From contig LVBO01000006.1 in NCBI GenBank assembly GCA_001604435.1, positions 1 to 11,607 of the forward strand: a stretch of DNA of 11,607 bases, read 5' to 3'. The DNA is from Synergistales bacterium Syner_01 (lineage in GTDB: Bacteria > Synergistota > Synergistia > Synergistales > Aminobacteriaceae). Position numbers and translations under genes: made by a program. Shown here piece after piece: positions 8,979-11,607 of this stretch; position 1 is the stretch's first letter; each line of letters begins with the position of its first letter. The notes under the pieces were generated by a model that had not been told where the DNA came from, made no database searches, and saw only the letters and a program-made list of their open reading frames with translations.

Positions 8979-10090
8979 GAAAAGTGCTGAAAACCAATAA
9001 AGCGAGAGTCTTGATTGTGGACGATACCCCTGTGAACATCCATGTCCTCATGGAGGCGCTCAAGGACGAGTACTCGATTCTTGCAGCCAAGGACGGAGAG
9101 AAGGCGCTTCGCCTGGCCGCCTCCGAGCCGCAACCGGATATCATTCTGCTGGATATCATGATGCCGGGTATGGATGGATACGAGGTGTGCGCCAAACTTA
9201 AAGAAAACCCGCGGACGGAAAACATCCCCGTGATCTTCATCACGGCTCTGACCGAGGAGGACGAAGAAGCCCGAGGTTTGGCGCTGGGCGCCGTGGACTA
9301 TGTCGTCAAGCCGTTTCGTCCGGCGCTCGTCACGATACGGGTACGCAACCAACTGGAACTGAAAAAGCACAGGGATTATCTCGAACTGCTCGTGAAAGAG
9401 CGGACCCTGGAGCTGGAGCTGACCAGAGAAGCCACCATAGAATGTCTTGCGACCTTGTGCGAATGCCGGGACCCCGAGACGGGAGGGCATATCAAGCGAA
9501 CACAGAACTTCGTCAAGGCTCTTGCCGTGGAAGCGGCCAAACATCCTCGCTTTACGACGTATCTGAGCGCGGAGGTCATCGATTTGCTCTATCTCTCCGC
9601 GCCGCTGCACGACGTGGGCAAGGTGGGCGTCCCCGACGACATCCTGTTGAAGCCGGGGTCGTTCTCGGACGAGCAGTTCGTCGAAATGAAGAAGCATACC
9701 GCGTACGGACACGACACGCTTGCGAAGGCGGAGGAAAAACTGGGGGGCAACTCCTTTCTCTGTCTTGCGAAGGAGATCGCGTACAGCCATCATGAGCGTT
9801 GGGATGGAGAAGGGTATCCCCTGGGGCTGAAAGGGGAAGAGATCCCGCTCGGGGCGCGGATCATGGCGATCGCGGACGTATACGACGCCATCATCAGCCG
9901 CCGCGTCTACAAGCCGCCGATACCTCACGGAGAAGCCGTCGGTATGATTATGAAGGGCAGGGGGACGCAATTCGACCCCGATCTGTGCGACGCGTTTTTG
10001 AACATCTCGGACAAATTTCTCGCGATCGCCATGGAGTTCGCCGACTTCGAAAAGGATGAAAAAAGGGTCAGAGATTCGGAAAACAGATAA
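8975..10090 (+). CDS. Response regulator with HD-GYP cyclic-di-GMP phosphodiesterase output (RpfG-like)
   Basis: A 371-aa cytoplasmic regulator. The receiver domain (about 11-125) has the acidic pair DD (16-17), phosphoacceptor D60 in ILLDIMMPGMDG and K112. A helical linker (about 126-155) leads to an HD-GYP domain (about 155-350). Its metal and catalytic residues are intact: H171 in GGHIKR, the HD pair H212-D213 in LHDVGKVGVPDD, H241, HHE (272-274), GYP (280-282) and D301 in ADVYDA. HD-GYP enzymes with this set hydrolyse cyclic-di-GMP to pGpG or GMP, so phosphorylation probably tunes cyclic-di-GMP levels. GTG 8975 overlaps the kinase stop by four bases (GTGA). A second in-frame GTG at 8984 has GGAG (8972-8975) eight bases upstream and is an equally good start, giving 368 aa. 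The overlap implies translational coupling and a near-fixed ratio with the kinase, whose HPt is the probable phosphodonor. Confidence 0.95.
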
Positions 10091-10234
10091 AAGACGATTG
10101 GTTCATCGCGCCGAAAGAGTCCGGCGTTGCGTACCGCGCCACTTCCATTGCGCGCCGTGTTCAGTACGGGGAGCGGATACAACCGTTCCCCGTCTTCGCC
10201 ATGCGGGGCCCGGGCGGGAGAAAAAAAGAGGGTT
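10091..10234. other. Convergent intergenic region with a strong hairpin
   Basis: This gap separates the 3' ends of the HD-GYP gene (+) and the TetR gene (-). ACGGGGAGCGG (10166-10176) pairs with CCGTTCCCCGT (10183-10193) over 11 bp with one G-U, around the loop ATACAA. It can form in either transcript, but neither side has a T-run directly after it, so it would be a weak or factor-dependent bidirectional terminator. A smaller stem, CGCCG (10109-10113) with CGGCG (10122-10126), lies just after the HD-GYP stop. Seven A at 10221-10227 give a U-run in the TetR mRNA 8 nt after its stop, with no stem directly before it. Confidence 0.6.
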
Positions 10235-10846
10235 TTACTCCGCGTCGTCCGCGGATGGCGCGAACGCACCGTGCCTGATGAACTTGAAGACCTCCTCCAC
10301 CAGCTCGTCCGTCGGTTCCTTCCCGTCGAAGACGATGCACTTCAGGGCCACGAAATTGTAGATCCCCATCAGGATGTAGGAGAAGTACTCCGGGTCCATC
10401 TCCGTCAACTCGCCGCGCTTCTGCGCGTCGCCGATGCGCGTGACGTAGCGGGCGGCGAAGCTCTCGTAGTAATTTTTAAAGGCGTCCATATCCACGAACT
10501 GCGCCTGCCAGACGATCTTGAAGAGCCCGATGTGCTTCGATGCGAAAGAGAGGAACGTCTTGAGCCCGACGAACTCCGCCTCCTGCTGCGTCCGCGCCCC
10601 TGAGGCGGCGGCGCGTATCTCCCGCCTGAGGCGGCGGCCCAGTTCGTCCAGAAGATAGCGGAACGCGCTGATCTTGTCGGGAAAGTAGATATAGAACGTC
10701 CCGGAGGCGATTCCCGCTTTTTTTGCGATGTCGCTTATCTGCGTGGTGTAGTACCCGCTCTCCGCGAACAGCTCCTCCGCCGCGTCGCAGATGCGCTGCA
10801 GCGTCTCCGCCCCCCGGGCCGTCTTCGGTTTTTTGACCAGATTCAC
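10235..10846 (-). CDS. TetR/AcrR-family transcriptional regulator
   Basis: A 203-aa repressor of the TetR family. The N-terminal helix-turn-helix is clear: LQRICDAAEELFAESGYYTT (16-35), then ISDIAKKAGIASGTFYIYFP (37-56), in which GIASGTFYIYF is the recognition-helix signature. The C-terminal two-thirds is a helical ligand-binding/dimerisation domain unlike any subgroup I can name. Start GTG 10846 (MNLVKKPKTARG) is chosen because GGGGTGG (10851-10857) lies upstream and the length then matches the family; an ATG at 10927 would add 27 residues without family resemblance and would overlap a candidate promoter. It is divergent from the membrane-protein gene at 11195, whose promoter carries a 23-bp palindrome, the likely operator. 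The inducer is unknown. Confidence 0.93.
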   Translation of the reverse strand: MNLVKKPKTARGAETLQRICDAAEELFAESGYYTTQISDIAKKAGIASGTFYIYFPDKISAFRYLLDELGRRLRREIRAAASGARTQQEAEFVGLKTFLSFASKHIGLFKIVWQAQFVDMDAFKNYYESFAARYVTRIGDAQKRGELTEMDPEYFSYILMGIYNFVALKCIVFDGKEPTDELVEEVFKFIRHGAFAPSADDAE

Positions 10847-10881
10847 GCTACCACCCCGTTCGAGGAATTGCTTCGTCTCAC

Positions 10882-10890
10882 ATGATAGCA
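10882..10890 (-). promoter_or_regulatory. Candidate extended -10 promoter element for the TetR gene
   Basis: On the minus strand the sequence TGCTATCAT is an extended -10 (TGn plus TATCAT), 36 bases upstream of the chosen GTG start. No good -35 is seen at the usual distance. It would start transcription near 10875, which fits the shorter TetR start. Confidence 0.4.
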
Positions 10891-11063
10891 CAGAAGGGCT
10901 GATACGATCGTCGCATATCTCCTTCAACCCGTAAAAGGACAGGGCGGCGTTGATCAGAAACGCCTCGTGTACGGCGGCGACGCTGGAGCTTGTTGCAGCG
11001 AATTTACAAGAGCGCGCCCCTCGGTTCCGTAGACTGAAATAACAGAAAAATGACGGAAGGTCC

Positions 11064-11093
11064 TTGACAGGTTTCAGTGAGGAGTGCTATCCT
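11064..11093 (+). promoter_or_regulatory. Sigma-70-type promoter for the 3'-terminal membrane gene
   Basis: TTGACA (11064-11069) is a perfect -35 box and TATCCT (11088-11093) a good -10, separated by 18 bp, with TGC just before the -10 as an extended element. Transcription should start near 11100, giving a leader of about 95 nt. Upstream, 10928-11063 shows no gene or other clear site. Confidence 0.8.
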
Positions 11094-11102
11094 GTCCATA
11101 TT

Positions 11103-11125
11103 ATGAAGCATGATTCATGTTTCAT
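11103..11125. promoter_or_regulatory. 23-bp near-perfect palindrome, probable TetR-family operator
   Basis: Left arm ATGAAGCATGA (11103-11113), central T (11114), right arm TCATGTTTCAT (11115-11125). Ten of eleven base pairs are symmetric; only position 6 breaks the symmetry. It begins ten bases after the -10 box and so covers the predicted start site and early transcribed region, where a bound dimer or dimer pair would block initiation. The divergent TetR gene is the obvious candidate protein. Confidence 0.8.
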
Positions 11126-11194
11126 TTAGATGCGCCCGGATACGTGCCGGACCGGGCCGTCGAGGCGTCGCTCATTCGAAGGAGGGGATAGGTA

Positions 11195-11607
11195 ATGGAT
11201 ATTTCAAGGAAAAGATCCGCACTCATGGTCCTCATCGCGTTCCTGTGGCTCGGCATCACCGTACTTGGCATGCAGAAGCTATTCCTGCCCGCTATGATTC
11301 TCGGAGTCGTTCTTATGTTCGTGCACATGTTTCTCGGCGTGGCCCGCAAGGGCGTCGTCTCCGGGCTGTTTCTTGTCTACCCGCTGCTGGCGTGGGGCGT
11401 GCTCTGGGGGGCGAGCTTCGTCCTCTCCAAGCACTACTCCGACGCGTTCGCGGGGCAGATGCCGGCCTTCACCATTCTCGGCCTTCACCCCTCCTTCGCG
11501 TGGACCGTGCTCACCTACTGGATCGGTGGTATGCTGACGCTGACGGTCGGTTTCATGCTCCTCAGGAGCGAATGGCTGTCCGATAAGGACTGGGACGAGT
11601 TTCTGGC
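11195..11607 (+). CDS. Small multi-helix inner-membrane protein, 3' end beyond window
   Basis: The frame is open from ATG 11195 to the last base (137 full codons, no stop), so the gene is partial. GAAGGAGGGG (11178-11187) lies seven bases upstream. The product has four predicted membrane helices (about residues 9-25, 28-49, 55-77 and 101-123), positive residues at the N-terminus (RKR), and an acidic segment after the last helix (SEWLSDKDWDEFL). I do not recognise the family with confidence. Size and ending are reminiscent of small accessory proteins encoded next to sodium:solute symporters, but that is a guess; the following gene would tell. It is expressed from its own promoter and probably repressed by the adjacent TetR protein. 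Confidence 0.8.
   Translation, partial: MDISRKRSALMVLIAFLWLGITVLGMQKLFLPAMILGVVLMFVHMFLGVARKGVVSGLFLVYPLLAWGVLWGASFVLSKHYSDAFAGQMPAFTILGLHPSFAWTVLTYWIGGMLTLTVGFMLLRSEWLSDKDWDEFL

Noticed and set aside
10847..10927. A longer TetR protein starting at ATG 10927
   Set aside because: The extra 27 residues do not look like the family, and a candidate -10 element lies within them; GTG 10846 has an upstream GGGGTGG and gives a typical length.
11110..11586. A 158-codon plus-strand frame starting inside the palindrome
   Set aside because: It is rich in Arg and shifted relative to the clear membrane-protein frame at 11195, which has a strong ribosome-binding site.

Overview
The window is GC-rich (roughly 60% by eye) and gene-dense. 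It reads as a chromosomal segment of an anaerobic, amino-acid/amine-fermenting bacterium. The firmest evidence is two selenoprotein genes of the glycine/sarcosine/betaine reductase system, each interrupted by an in-frame UGA that must be read as selenocysteine. Stickland-type reductases combined with high GC, a large dCache/PAS/V4R/hybrid-kinase set and HD-GYP signalling fit the Synergistota best. That placement is an inference; a GC-rich Firmicute or another anaerobe cannot be excluded.

Region 1 (1-3602, + strand) is a reductase/transport cluster. A substrate-specific component B selenoprotein (GrdH/GrdF/GrdB family, start codon cut by the window edge) is followed by a BCCT-family betaine/choline/carnitine transporter and then by grdA, the small selenoprotein A shared by these reductases. 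A strong hairpin terminator closes the cluster. The gene order suggests uptake of a quaternary amine such as glycine betaine, then reductive cleavage to an amine and a carboxymethyl-selenoether on GrdA, ending as acetyl phosphate once component C (not in this window) acts. Stable hairpins occupy both intercistronic gaps, and both UGA codons have a plausible SECIS-like hairpin just downstream.

Region 2 (3603-10090, + strand) starts with an AT-rich upstream region and carries four tightly packed signalling genes: a membrane dCache-PAS-PAS protein with no transmitter domain, a small cysteine-rich V4R protein, a soluble hybrid histidine kinase (HAMP-like, HisKA, HATPase, two REC, HPt), and a response regulator with an HD-GYP cyclic-di-GMP phosphodiesterase output. 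Sensor, kinase and output are on separate polypeptides. This looks like a split phosphorelay controlling cyclic-di-GMP breakdown, and it is the most interesting part of the window.

Region 3 (10091-11607) has a convergent intergenic stretch with a hairpin, a TetR-family repressor on the minus strand, and a divergent + strand gene for a four-helix membrane protein that runs off the window. The + gene has a good -35/-10 promoter, and immediately downstream of it lies a 23-bp near-perfect palindrome, the likely TetR operator. The gap 10928-11063 shows nothing else I can name. I found no rRNA, tRNA, CRISPR array, insertion sequence or integrase.
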